DNA of 64,000 nt, taken from NCBI GenBank assembly GCA_034440575.1, contig JAOTOL010001240.1, positions 248,001 to 312,000 on the forward strand, in the 5' to 3' direction. This DNA comes from Imbricaverruca yamaguchii. Taxonomy: Eukaryota > Arthropoda > Thecostraca > Neoverrucidae. The notes beneath the pieces were generated by a model that made no database searches, was not told the DNA's origin, and saw only the letters and a list, made by a program, of their open reading frames with translations. The translations under genes and the position numbers were made by a program. Shown here piece by piece: positions 44,290 to 56,564 of the stretch (its first letter is position 1; the number at the start of each line of letters is the position of its first letter).

Positions 44290-45380
44290 ATCGCTTCAAG
44301 ATATATTGCTGCACAGAAATCTGAATGCCTGGCTCGCCACACAGTGCACAATATATACAACAAAATGATAATGCATCCCGTGTCGTCACTGTGGCGTCAC
44401 CCGTGTGGCCATCGCGTGGCACGCTGCTGCCCCGGCTTGGTGATCGATGTGGATACTGCGGCTGTCGAGCCGAGTACTCTCCTGGGTGCGATCCGTCAAC
44501 GCTCGCTGGCTGACCTGGGCAAACCCCACCAGGCCATGGACTGTGTCGCCAGCCAGCCAGTAAGCTCACATAATATCCATGACGAGAACACCACACTGTT
44601 TGACGAGTGGCGGTTCATACCCCGGGCAAGGCTGGGTCTCGTGCCGCCAAACGGCTGTCAGCGCGGCGCACGGGACCGGCGCTGCCGGCGCTGTGGCTAC
44701 GCCGGGGAGACGTTTCCTCACGTCTTGAACCACTGTCGGCCGCACAGTGCCGCGCTTCAGTTGCGCCACAACACAGTGCTGCTTCCGTCTGGCAAAGACG
44801 GTGCCGCAGGGAGGCGGCACGGAGCCGCGCGTCAGCCGACAGGTGCCGGGCGTGAAGAGGAACATTGGGTCCTTTTACGACGCATTCAACCGCTAGGTTA
44901 TATCACGTCGCCAACCTCTCACGCCGATTTGTCGCGGGCGGACTCGGTAAACGCCGCCGGGTGTGAGATTCGAACCCACCATCTTGCGATCAAGAGTCCG
45001 ACGCCCTATCAACTCAGCTCCCGCGGCCCCAGGTGCCGGGCGTGGGATCTGTCCACTGTCCAGACACTCTTGTGACGCTCGGCAATGAGGTCACGCTGGT
45101 CGATGTTACCATCGCCTTTGATAACCGAGCCGCGGCGGTGCGTGCGTGCCGCCGCCAACGGGAAGCTGGCGAAGTATGCCCCCCACCCCTTTCGTTCAGC
45201 AGATTCGCCAACAGATCAAGACAGCTTCGATCAACGTTTTCGGCGTGGGCTTCCTCGGTATCTGGTATCGCTGGAATGGGGCCGCGGTCAATGGGACGTG
45301 CTATTTTCCCAAACACCGGAACGATGCTTGGGGACACGCCCCAACTCAGGGAGAGTGCCTCTTTTCATCCTCCCCCTGGA
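44290..45380 (+). pseudogene. R2-like retrotransposon C-terminal fragment, right copy
   Basis: Plus-strand sister of the left copy: RRCRRCGYAGETFPHVLNHC knuckle, then SINE C, then CPDTLVTLGNEVTLVDVTIA. A frameshift follows near 45145 before KLAKYAP. It differs from the left copy by scattered substitutions and small indels. Confidence 0.85.
44855..45029 (-). mobile_element. SINE family C, right arm
   Basis: Same insertion point and same 15-bp duplication (CAGGTGCCGGGCGTG at 44840-44854 and 45030-45044) as the left-arm SINE C. It therefore pre-dates the inverted duplication. Confidence 0.92.
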
Positions 45381-45483
45381 TGCGCCACCGCCGCCAGCTA
45401 TATATGCTATTACATACATATAATATTTTAATGCTATTATATATATTCATAATGATATTTGTGTGTGTGTTTTATGTGTGTGT

Positions 45484-45487
<4 letters not shown>

Positions 45488-45558
<71 letters not shown>

Positions 45559-45695
45559 GTCTGTGTGTGTATGCGTGTATGCGTGTATGTCTGTGTGTGT
45601 GTGTCTGTGTGTGTATGCGTGTATGTCTGTGTCTGTGTGTGTGTGTGTCTGTGTGCGCGTGTGTGTGTATGTATATGTGTACATATATGTGTGTG
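45488..45695. repeat. (GT)n microsatellite with variant tail, right arm
   Basis: A pure GT run to about 45553 is followed by GTCTGTGT/GTATGCGT variants. Confidence 0.95.
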
Positions 45696-45699
45696 TGCA

Positions 45700-46295
45700 C
45701 GTCCCACGTGGCTGGGTGTACGCATGAGCTACTAAAGTAAAGCTCACAGTCCGAATCGCCAGCCGTAATTGCATTTACGAACCAACAGTCACATAGCCAT
45801 AAATGAAGCTAATTTTATGCACAGATGTATTCCATTATTCATATTCTGCCGAAACCGAGCGAGGGGCTTAATAGATGTGCAAAGATGCTAGATAGCCGTC
45901 GCCAAATCCGGCGTCGGGATGGCTTCAGTGATATTCGGACCGTTGTGTTACATTTACCTTTATCAGCAGCATGTGATGTCCGTGCCAGTTCTTTACAGGC
46001 TATATGCTGCCGCTGCTGGTGACCGTCTCCATTACATCAGCGGATGTTGGTGATCAGTGCTGCCGTACCGAGGATGGACGACGGCCGCGTGCTGACGTCG
46101 GTGCTGATGGTCTGTGCTGTGCGTCAGACGCTAATCAGAAACTCCCCGTCTGTCTTAGATGCTGCGGCTTAAGAAAATGTATACTGGTATGTTTCGCTAT
46201 GTAGAACATGTCTTTCGGAGTCTGAACGGTCTGAACGGTCTAACTAGTAGTGGTTTACGCATGCACGCATGTGTGTAACCACTGAGAGGCTTGGG
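45700..46295. other. gene-free stretch
   Basis: No gene recognised. CTGAACGGT is tandemly duplicated near 46221. Confidence 0.4.
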
Positions 46296-46299
46296 GAAC

Positions 46300-47850
46300 A
46301 TGTCCCATCCCCAATTTCTGAAGCGTGTCGATTTGTCTCCCTCAATTTATTTACCCTCTCCCCCATAGCCTCAGCTACTTGAATGTCAACGCCACAAAAT
46401 TATATTTGATCATTTATGAAGTGACATTTTATGGAAGTCAGATAGTCTTTGATTCACCAATAGCTATTAGATGTCTCATGTTTAGATTCGTATATTTTAC
46501 CAACTGTTTTTCTGTGCAATATTCCAGAATATATCTGTTTTCGTAAATAAGTTGCCCGTCTTCTGTTCCCAGAATATTCATCTTTGCACTTCTTTGGTAG
46601 CACATACCGAAAAAGTGTTTTGTAGGCTTCTCACCCTGCTCAACCCATCACACTCCAGACCATAACATAGCAGATGAGCCTTTTGTTCTTCAAATACATT
46701 TGCTCGATTGCGAACAAAATCGTCTCTGTTTTTTAAGCTTCAGTGGAACTAGCGAGAAGAGCAGTCTCATATTGTTTTAACTCAGTTTGTTCTTATCTTC
46801 TGCCTCGCCTTTTCTTTGCTTTATTTCATGCTAATAACTCGAATAGCACCCGTGACCATTTCTAAGTTTAAGCCGAGATCGTCAGCATTATCATGTATAC
46901 TCCCGTTGGCATTATCCTTTTGGATCTCAGCACGTGCATTGTCAATAAAAATGTCATTTTCGAGAAGGGTATTCTTAAATCGGCACAGCCCAGGTCCTTT
47001 CTCCTTTCCATACAGCATCATTTCAAAATTGACTAAGCAGTGGTCGCTACAAATACCTGGTTACATGTCAGTGTAGCCAGGTATGCTGTCAGTGTAGCCA
47101 GTATGTGTCCGTGATGCTGTAGCAAATAAATAAAGATATATATTTGTTGCAGCATCAGTATTTCAGAATTATTATAAGTATTTCAGTAGTACTACTAAAC
47201 ACGTAATTAATTATTGATTGTTGAAGACGTGCGGATGGGCGCCAGGTGAACCTACCAGTTCCGGGATATTTTGCACGCCAAACGTCCACGAGTTCGAGTT
47301 CGTTTAACGTGTGATGCACATTTTGTTTTAAAATTTGGTGGGTAATCAGCTGAATCGCGCCTAAATGCCCTGTTCGTAAATGGAAATCTCCACAAATTAT
47401 AGTGTAATTTAATCAATCTGCGGTCAGTTCTTTTAGTCCATGACCGACTCAGAAAAAATGAGACGATGAAAATTGTGACGTAGAGCACCAGGAGTGATAT
47501 TCACACATGGTCAAACTCAAACTTAGATATTAGTATTCTTCCTTTGTAATCTACAAAAAGCATTTCTACATTGCGTACCATTTTCAGTGATCGCGGAAAT
47601 AATGTCACACCAATATCGTGTGTGCTTTCACCGTTACTGAAAAATACGCTCGATCCCCATTCATTTTCACGAACTTGTTGGTCTTTAGTACTGGGGTGGT
47701 CTACTACAAAACCGCAATATGCTCAGAGTAATTTATGTGCAGAAATCTGAACAAAGTTCTCCTTTTTTATCACGCCGTATTCCCGTGACATTATGCGTTA
47801 AAATATGTAACCTTAGAAGTAGCACATCAAGTTGTATACCGAAAATATTT
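46300..47850 (-). pseudogene. degenerate LINE: endonuclease to pre-RT linker
   Basis: Minus-strand pieces in order: EWGSSVFFSNGESTHDIGVT; YKGRILISKFEFD; CKISRNW region with TWRP in another frame; SDHCLVNFEMMLYGKEKGPG; FKNTLLENDIFIDNARAEIQ; then after stops EKPTKHFF. These are landmarks of the endonuclease end (SDHxxV), the GPGxxxxNxxLL linker and the GEKPTKYFF motif of L1/Tx1-type LINE ORF2. Frameshifts and stops are frequent. Confidence 0.78.
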
Positions 47851-47854
47851 CACG

Positions 47855-49615
47855 TAGTATTTCTCCTAAATGTGTATTTAGTAGATATTATCTAGTTCAG
47901 CTTCATCAACGTTTAGTTGCAAAGTATGGCCCATGCTAGGTGTGCAGCCCTAACCCCCGTGTCTCAACCATACCCCAAACCACCAGAACAGCAATATTCA
48001 ACCTAACCGATGTGTCAGTCCTGTCAAAGCTGCAAGAACAGCTCGCCCCAAACCGACGAGCCGGCCACCTGCCAGAAGCCGGATCGACGGCCGCTGACCG
48101 ACACTGCTGCCCCCCTCTACACACCCCCACCCCACATCCCACCCACCCCCTCCCATCGGCGCCCCGTGGACCCGACCACGTCCCTGTCCATTGGTACTGT
48201 CAGCCAATAGTGACCAAACAAACACATCGCAATACTACAACACACAGCAGCGAGCACTTGCGTCAAACACACGGACATTTAAATACATTAATGACACACT
48301 ATATACTGGAATTACAGCAAGGCCAAATTTATGGACATAGGAAGTTCATATACGTCTATCGGAACCAATTTTAAACATGATCATGCACATGAGCATTCAC
48401 GCTAAACGCTTTGTATATGTTTAATTCAGTTATGTTGCTCTATTGATTAAAGAAGCACTGAACTACACGGTGCTCCCCTCACGTCATGACATTATGGTGT
48501 ACGCAAAGTGGGGGATGAAGGTGCTTCAGTGTCAGTAACGGAATGGGCGTTGCAACAGCATTATGTGGGGTTTGAACGATCACCACCAAAAATATCTAAC
48601 GGTGCTCAGTCACATTTTCTCCAGCATGCGCGCTGGCGCGTTACGGTTCAGGGCACAGTGTGGGAAGCGGATCCACCATTGTGCGAGCACGGGCTCCGCA
48701 GGCGTTCCTCCCTTCAGGCGTCAACTGTTGCGCGTGCTGGATTCAACGAAGCAGTTTGTGTAGCCTAATTCATCCTCATTGGACGAATGCGTTTTCCAAT
48801 GGATGCAAATGGTGTTATATGATTCCCAATGCATGCAAATGGTGCTGTATGATTCCCAATGAACGCACATGCTCCGATGCTCCCAATGGACGGAACATTT
48901 AGGAATCAATTAAAGACGATATGGCATGCACGAATGATTGCTGTTTCGGTGAAACAACATCAAGATAACATGGTGGGCATACGCACGCCCTATCCCAGTT
49001 ATATTGTCCGATCCGCTTCCCTGTTTCCCTTCTACATTCACTTCCCAGGTCGCCTCCAACTGGAGCCGCTCCGCCCCATACCCGGTACCATCCTTGGTGT
49101 GCACTCACTACCATTCCCATGACGACATTGATCTGTCCATGCGCTTGCAGTGAAACATTGCCTGTGTGACCCTTAACTATGGCTGGCCGCTAGAAATGTG
49201 GAATGTGCCGACCCACTTCAATGATCGCTGGTATATTGCGCCGCTTCACAGTGCTGCGTTACATGACAGTCTACAAGGTTCTCGCTTTGTCAGCCGTAGA
49301 GATTCGCTTGTGCGGTCGTCAGATGGTCATTTGCCCTGCAGCCATGCAGCTAAAGCACGGGTCTACGCTGCTCCCTCCTTGCATTGCTCAGTCGGCCAAA
49401 CAGTTGGGAGTTCAGCGAACGGTCCACCGCTGGGCCCCTGTAGACAAGCAGCATTTGATCGCTGTGGATTTTGGACTCTGACAACACAAAATGAGCTAGA
49501 AGTGTTGGAATGAGCTCGGTTGGAACGAATGTAGCGAAAGGAGAGGGTAGTTTTATTATGCCAACGGAGGATTGATTCCCCTACCCTAAAGTGTGAAAAG
49601 AATTTATAACTTTTA
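47855..49615. other. gene-free stretch; one unresolved frame
   Basis: An open frame at 47940-48374 begins MCSPNPRVSTIPQ and includes LTDVSVLSKLQEQLAPNRRA. No family is recognised and splice context is unclear, so it is not called as a gene. Frames at 48508-48768 and 49166-49513 are likewise unidentified. Confidence 0.35.
48795..48880. repeat. 30-bp tandem repeat, about three units
   Basis: CCAATGGATGCAAATGGTG plus TATATGATTC, repeated with substitutions. Confidence 0.8.
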
Positions 49616-49619
49616 CACT

Positions 49620-49949
49620 TTTTAGAACTTTAGTTCAAATTCTTCCGGGATGGCTTTATAAATCCGGATCCGATTGCTAAACAGACCTTGCTGCGTGAGC
49701 TCTGGTCGCATCATCCGATCCATGAATCGCAGTTCTACAGTAAAAATTTGGCAAAGCGCTTCACGTGCCGCTAATGCATTCATACGGCCACCCCGGTAAC
49801 TCGCTCTTGACATTATCGTGCCAGTTGCCAACTGGCCCTGCCAGCCAGGGGCTAGCAGCAAGCGCGTGAGGCGGTTCTAACCCCGTCTTGCCAGGACAGG
49901 GGAGACCGGCACAGCCCAGTGCCCAAGCCAACTGAGCTAACGGGACGGC
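49620..49949 (-). mobile_element. element D, diverged full-length copy
   Basis: Minus-strand head CCGTTAGCTCAGTTGGCTTG with GGTTAGAACCGCC, then the same ordered blocks as 54780-55109 (CATCCGATCCATGAA, CGTGCCGCTAATGCA, CCCCGGTAACTCG). The head resembles a tRNA but carries a long insertion. Confidence 0.75.
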
Positions 49950-50049
49950 ATATCACAATGCGGCACGTACTTGCTTAATTCAGATTCTTTGATGAATCGA
50001 TTGATTACTTGCTTGCATTACCACTGTTTCATTGAGATTCAGACATTGT

Positions 50050-50262
50050 GGAGCCTGCGGCATATGCTGTATGGTATATACCATAAATTATATTTATTTT
50101 ACACTATATTGCAGGCGCCATATTCAGATTTGTGTGCGGATAAAATGTTTCTTCAAACGGATACCATCTAAATACTTTACCGTACTGCATTTTACTTTGT
50201 ATTGCTTCAGCATGAAATGCAGCCGGGTCGTTCGTTCTTCTCATTTATCCGTATCGTGCGCC
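50050..50262 (-). repeat. diverged copy of a segment next to the R2-like fragment
   Basis: Aligns with 42000-42180: ATTCAGATTTGTGTGCGGAT against ATTCAGATTTCTGTGCAGCA, and GCATGAAATGCAGCCGGGTC against GCACGAAATGCAACCGGGCC. It indicates another old copy of that retroelement. Confidence 0.65.
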
Positions 50263-50264
50263 GC

Positions 50265-52055
50265 TTAGCAGCTACGCGCTACGTAGCGGTCTGTCAAATT
50301 GGCCACGGGCCGGTGTCCATAGATGGGTATTCGCCTTTGCAGCTTTTTAGAGGCAGGCCAATGTCGTGTCTGCCTTTCTGCCTCAGTTGCATCGACAAGA
50401 TTGGCTCGTTCATAGTGCAGGCATGGGCTAGCCCTTAAATGATTTTGAAAATGGAAAGCTAGTCAACTTCAAGGAGTTGGGGTTTGGTAACAGTGAACGC
50501 GCAAGAAGAATTGAAAGGAGCGCGAAGACGGTGACGAAGTGGTGGAACCGCTATCAGGCCTAAGGCGGGTTGGGGATGAGAGCAAGGAAGCGGTCCGGCC
50601 GCCAGCGGACAAACACCCCAGAGGAAGATGCCGCTTATCTGTATCACTCAGCAAGTGCTATCGCATGCCATTTAAATATTTGCACTATGCTTAATGACAC
50701 TATAGGTTCTTCGTAGTTGGGACATGCTCAGGATTTTAATGTTTTGATTATCGTCCTTTGTGCAGTTTGGACCCTTCCAACGAACCGTGCCGCGTGATGA
50801 TGCTATCTTTGTAGGATAACGTTTGTTGCCAGTGTTCGACGGAAGCCTCGATGATGTTCTCTTCTTTTCAATTACAACAATGCCGTTCTATACATGAGCT
50901 GAGATGCGGACAAAATCCTTACTCTTGCCCTTCCTTACCCTTCGCCAAGCCTGCAGATTTTTGGTGAATCACTCTCGCAGCCTCCGAATGTCGATAGGGA
51001 ATCAACACTTAGCCTGCGCCACATGTGAAGATACACTGTGAAAAGTGAATAGCACTTTCGTTGCCAATTGCATGCAAAGTGGATGCTTCAAACAACGCTG
51101 TTCCCTAAGAATGCTAGTAACGAGCACCATATGCGCTATTCAGCTGCAAGAGGCTAGTTCTAGTCTGCAGGTGCCAGACTGCAATAATGAGGATGCTAGA
51201 TGCTAGCAGCCATGAATGTTACGCTAAGCATTCCATATATAATTCACCTGCTTATATCTAGTACTGTTGCAGTCCGTGCTTTTTTGGTGGGAGTTTGAAC
51301 GCTCTATGGCTGCTTACAGTTAGGAATTAGGTAATTAAAATTAGTAGCTTGGTGTACAAATGGTGGGAACATTAACACCTTAACGTTCCTTAACGAAGCA
51401 ACTTCACGAGCATTCGGCCATTTTTGTTTGCGACCCGATGGACTTCAGATCGGTGCAGTCGTGCGACAAGATTAAGGTGAAGAAGAGAAGCCGCTGGGGT
51501 CAAGAGAACCTCTGAATCCGGAATCACAATCCTGTCATAGTCCATATAAGGTGGGTGTCTTCACAAGAAATGTTTTCCCACAGCGCTGGTATAAATCTGA
51601 TTATGTCTGTATCTTGCCAACCTCGCTGCACATGCACCTCTGGAATTACCGCCTCTGAATGACCCGCTCAGTTGGTGCACTCTCAAGCTGCAAAAGCCAA
51701 CATACCTGAGCTTCGGGACATATAATACCTGTCATGCTTAGTTGCATAGCATAGGTGGTATTGCTCTGGGACACAGGCCTAATTATTGTTTTATCACATC
51801 ATTATTCATCTACGGACACTGGAAACCTCAGTGGGCTATGCCAGTTCCAGCTCATTTTGTGGGCTAATAAAATCATTTCTCAGACAATGGCTTTCGGGCG
51901 GTTTATTGCGCTGCTTGTAATTTATCGCCTGAAAGAAAGCTGCTGAACCTGGATTATCATCACCAATTGCTGCTACCAGATAATTGTATTGGCTTAACCT
52001 ACATGGACCACTGTGGCTCTTCTTAAGATTTAACACGTTATGATATTATGACGTT
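50265..52055. other. gene-free stretch
   Basis: No gene or repeat family recognised. Confidence 0.4.
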
Positions 52056-52059
52056 ATTA

Positions 52060-52879
52060 TGGATTTCATTCGAGGGGTCGTTGACGACTCCCCCCCCCCC
52101 GTAAGGTTTTCCGCGGACAGTAAAATAACGGCGCGCGTCAGCACGTGGAAATTTGGCGTGCGTTTCCCACATCAATCTGGCATGTTGTGCCAAATTTTTG
52201 AAGTCAGGTCACCTAGGGTCACCGAGATAGTCGAGGTCAACTTAGGTCACCTCCAAAAAAGTTCAACCAGTCAGCACGCTTTAACGGATGAAGATATTTG
52301 AAAGAAGCAATCAGCGTTTCCTATTTTTAGTGATGCAATAAAACGTACTAGAGGAATTTTAATTTTTCCGTTTTTGATTACATATTTGTTATTTATTTTT
52401 GCCCATTAGAGTTAATATTGAAGATTCTGGCTAAAGTAAGCATTTTTTATTGGTGCCAGTTGACTTCGAACAACATTTTTATGTCCGCTCTACCCGGCAG
52501 AAAAGGAACATTAAAGAAAACATGAAAACCCAAAATTTTGAAATTCCAAGAAACAAATTTCATTTTTTGTGTCCAAACATTATATGGTCCTTGTCGAGTT
52601 TGCCTTCCTTTTCTGATTTCGAATATTTTGTTTAAGTCTCCTCAACATGAAATCACCAGAGCCACAAACATGATGAAAGTCGTGAAAACCTAGGCCCCCT
52701 AGTGACGTCACTTTAGGGGAAACCTTTTTGCGGGTGGTGTCTAGCCCTACTTGTCGAGCGCTTTCTCATGACACCTAATTCGTTTGCGTACGACGCTTAG
52801 TTTGGAGATTAGAGGGGGTCCCTATTCGACCCCCCCCCCGAGACGGGGTGTGAGGATATGACCGGAAAGACGTGGAGGG
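52060..52879. mobile_element. piggyBac-like MITE, copy 2
   Basis: Colinear with 38207-39053: GAAGTCAGGTCACCTAGGGT, GATGCAATAAAACGTACTAG, CTTTTCTGATTTCGAATATT and GACGGGGTGTGAGGATATG. It ends GGG followed by TTAA at 52880-52883. The left terminus is degraded. Confidence 0.8.
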
Positions 52880-52884
52880 TTAAG

Positions 52885-54550
52885 GTGTTTTTCATGCAAG
52901 TTTTACACACATTTTCTTCGATGAAGCCAACAACTGGGTTAGGTTACATAAGGTTAGGTTTTTTCTTCTCTGATATTTAACATCGATGATAAAATGCAGT
53001 AAAAGAAGTAAAATACATAAACATAAATACAGCCACCAGTACCCATACTTGATAGTAGCTATCAAGGAGACCAATTCGGATTCAAGCACCCAATGGGTGC
53101 TAAATATGCTGTCACAATAACTCAGCCGTACTCAAGAGCAAATGTCGTGAACCTCAGGTTTTTGCCGTGAACAAAAAATAGGGCCCTGAGGGTCCTAAAG
53201 CGCACGCAACCCATGGGTGCTCATTTCAATCACCCTGCTCGGTTATCAGCACTATGCTTATGTTTAGCGCATGAAATTTTGCGATGCGATGCCAATTCGA
53301 AAAATGTGCTTAATTAAAGCAACGCTGTGGTGCTGGAATTTGGGATCTGAAATAGAACCACAAGGGTGCTAATCTTTTTTTTACAAGGTGGCTTCCGATA
53401 TAACCTTCGCAGTCGATACGTCCCGAACCTACAATGTAGTTTAGGGATCTGTTTGCATCCAAATACAACGTTTGAAGCTGGTAAATTAGCTCAGCCCAGC
53501 CTACTTAGACGTCTGCACTGGAAGAGATCATGGTCTCGTAGTAATGTAAGCATATGGATGACAACATATAACTATCAGACACGCTACTTCATTGTAATGA
53601 TTTGGCCCTGGTTTTTAGACGTTGCCCACCTCCAGTGTTTTTCACTCTTTTTGCAAGGGAGCTATGGCCAGCGAACACAGCCAAACAACGCACTCTAGTC
53701 ATGCTTGTTCCTAATCGCCTTCATTCCACGCTAACTGTTAGCTATCGCATGACATTGTGCGTCGGCGCCGGTTTCCTTGAGAGTAGTGAATTCACAATTA
53801 CAAACGTAACTCATCCAGCCAGACTCAGAGTTCAAATTCCCAACCACAATGAAATGGTGGTCCTAGACATAAACCGGACGTGGAGTTCGCTGAGGTGGGA
53901 TAAGACAGGTTAGCTAAGCTTAGTTAGCATTGCTCTTGTCTTTGCCTGAGAGCAACAACAATCGATGTCAGCGAATATAATCTCAGTGTGTTTTGTCCTG
54001 ACCGCACCTGACATAGATAAGGTAACCTTAGGTTATTTGATTTCCAACGAACGAGTTGAACCTCCCGGCGAGTGCAGACAGGTGCTTGAAACGCACAGCT
54101 AAATCGAATATCCCGTGCACATCGGGCTAGGACCATCGCCTGAAGTTGTTATGCACCTGCGCATCTTCAGGCATTTATGCACAGCTGAAGCACTTCGGAT
54201 GCGATGCATTCAACGAATTTGACAAACGACAGAACTAAGCAGTCCCATCCCTCGCTGGGATTGAAATGGATGCAAAAGAAAACACAGCAAGCATGATTTA
54301 TGTTTGTCGCCTGAAAAAAGAGTAGCGGTGAAATACATGCAGAACGATGCCCGCGCACGATAATACCGCCGCAAACCGAGTCCTTTGAACACCGTGTGTG
54401 TGTAAGTGTTTATGTGTGTGTGTGTGTGTTTATTTTTTTATTTTTGACCACTTCCTAGGCTTTTGCATCCTACTAGGCTTCGTCTCCTGGTACGAAGCAC
54501 GTGCTGTCGCCAATGCACTACATTGTCCCACTGTAGTGGTGTAATACTTC
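52885..54550. other. gene-free stretch
   Basis: No gene recognised. An open frame at 53602-53913 has no identifiable family. Confidence 0.4.
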
Positions 54551-54779
54551 CATGCACCATCATCAATGACTAGGAGATGGTTAATGCCTTGCACCTATCA
54601 AGTCGTAGGTGCCGGCCAAATCGCGTCCACGTAGGTCGTAGGTTCCACATGCTTATGTCTAGGGGAAATGAAGCATTTAATCAAAATCCGATTCCATGTT
54701 TGCAGCTTCACAAGGTGGCAATATATCGGTTAAGAAACGGTAGTATTGAGTTCATCTTTCGCGGGGAGTCATTTTTTAT

Positions 54780-55109
54780 ATATTAAATTTAATCCGAATT
54801 GTTGCTGGGGTGGCTTGAGGAACCAGGGTTCTATTGCTAAGCAGAGCTTGTTGCGTGAACCCTGGCTCCACCACCCGATCCATGAACTCCAGTTCAACGG
54901 CAGAATTTAGACCGAAAGTTTAACGTGCCGCCAATGCACCGACACGGCCGCCCGGTAGCTCGTCCCCGGCCTTATCGGGCCAGCTGCCAACTGACACTCC
55001 CGGCCGGGGGCTAAATGCGAGCGCGCGAAGCGACTCGAACCCTGTGTTGCCAGTACAGGGGAGACCAGCGCAAGCCAGCGCTCTAACCAACTGAGCTACC
55101 GGGGCGGCT
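54780..55109 (-). mobile_element. element D, best copy
   Basis: Minus-strand head GCCCCGGTAGCTCAGTTGGT then TAGAGCGCTGGCTTGCGCTG and a B-box-like GGGTTCGAGTCGC, followed by about 240 bp of body ending GCAACAATTCGGATTAAATT. TAAATTT on both sides may be a short TSD. The anticodon region is enlarged, so it is not a functional tRNA. Confidence 0.8.
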
Positions 55110-55463
55110 AAATTTGAGTTGGGACACGACCTTATTCGCCGCAGCCAGCACTTTGGTTGATGTTCCCACCACCTGTGCCGGGTGGGAATATGAAGACACT
55201 AGGCCGGTTTGCTAGTCAAACCAGATGTTGGTGGCGTAGCTGATCACATGCCAAAAATCGGGCAAATTGTAGGTTCCGTAAAATCACGTCCATTGCTCCC
55301 CATGCAATTAAACAGTTGCGTCAAAATCTGAATCTAAGCGCATGCAGCTTAAAAAGCTATCAACATGCAAATTAAGAAAGGTTGGCTTTGACCTCAGCAG
55401 ATCCGTCAAGCTGAGGTCAAAACCAGTGTGGTCGTCAAACTGAGGTCAAAAGCTGAGGTCAGC

Positions 55464-55531
55464 GAGTGTGGTCGTATCCGATCTCAAATGACACATCTAT
55501 GAGTCATCTGAGATGGGATACGACGACACTC
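55464..55531. other. imperfect hairpin, 29-bp arms
   Basis: GAGTGTGGTCGTATCCGATC ... and its near reverse complement (26 of 29 positions) surround a 10-bp loop. It sits between two copies of the dispersed module. Confidence 0.75.
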
Positions 55532-55764
55532 ACTCAGATTGGTATTTTCGTTAATGCTTCCACCCCTGGATTCGGATGGGAATGTGAAGGCGCCCGGCCA
55601 ATTTTCCCGCCGAGCCAGGTGTCGGCCATATCACAGACGCATCTTGGCGGCTGGCCAAATCACGTGCATTGCTTTTCATCACAAAGTGTATGGTAAATAA
55701 AGCATTGCATCGAAATCCGAATCCATATGGATGCAGCTCAAAAGTAGATGATGCATACGTTATC

Positions 55765-56250
55765 AAGGCGCAATTTTGAACTTAGGGCTGAGGACTAACT
55801 TATACTGACTCGAACTAACTTAATCCAGTCCCGAGGAGCCGCAGAACATTCACGACATTCATGAGAATAGACAAACCGCACGGGCCCCGGAACGTCGGAC
55901 CAACGCTAGGGCAAGAGAATTGAGAGGCACCAGTATCACAGCATCGCGCTACTGACAATGAAAATTTTGCAGCTCCTCAGGAGCAAATGTCGCTCCTGGG
56001 GTGCAGTCCATGCCCCTAGTGCAGGGGCAAGGCCACGCACGGTTATGAGGCCGCAGGCATTCGCTTGCAATGTCACCTCAAACCTCTTGCGCATCCCTGA
56101 AATGTTCCGGATGTCTTCCGGATATATCCGGATATATAATCCGGCGCATTTTCAAGTGCCGGATTCGTTTCTCTTCGCGCAGGTTCTTCCCTTTTCTTCT
56201 ATGCTTTTACCATTGTAATATATTTTTAGCATTACCTTTTATGCGGCATT
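55765..56250. other. gene-free stretch
   Basis: No gene recognised. TCCGGATATATCCGGATATA is a short local palindromic repeat near 56115. Confidence 0.4.
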
Positions 56251-56254
56251 ACTT

Positions 56255-56560
<306 letters not shown>

Positions 56561-56564
56561 AGGT

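Larger units (their letters stand above)
40866..45560. repeat. large inverted duplication (arms about 1.2 kb, spacer about 2.2 kb)
   Basis: The left arm 40866-42067 and right arm 44290-45560 are reverse complements of each other at high identity. In order from outside in, both carry a CA/GT microsatellite, TATATGCTATTA, the R2-like endonuclease, SINE C, the zinc-knuckle region, and CTTCAAGATATATTGCTG at the inner edge. The outer segment just inside the microsatellites is more diverged. Confidence 0.88.
54560..55760. repeat. three diverged copies of a dispersed module
   Basis: Copies at about 54560-54730, 55185-55360 and 55570-55750 share a CCAAATCACGTGCATTGC-type phrase, AATCCGAATCCATATG and ATGCAGCT in the same order. 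Identity of the parent repeat is unknown. Confidence 0.65.

Noticed and set aside
47940..48374. Possible gene MCSPNPRVSTIPQ...
   Set aside because: No family, signal, splice or codon-bias support; the Pro/His-rich middle looks like chance.
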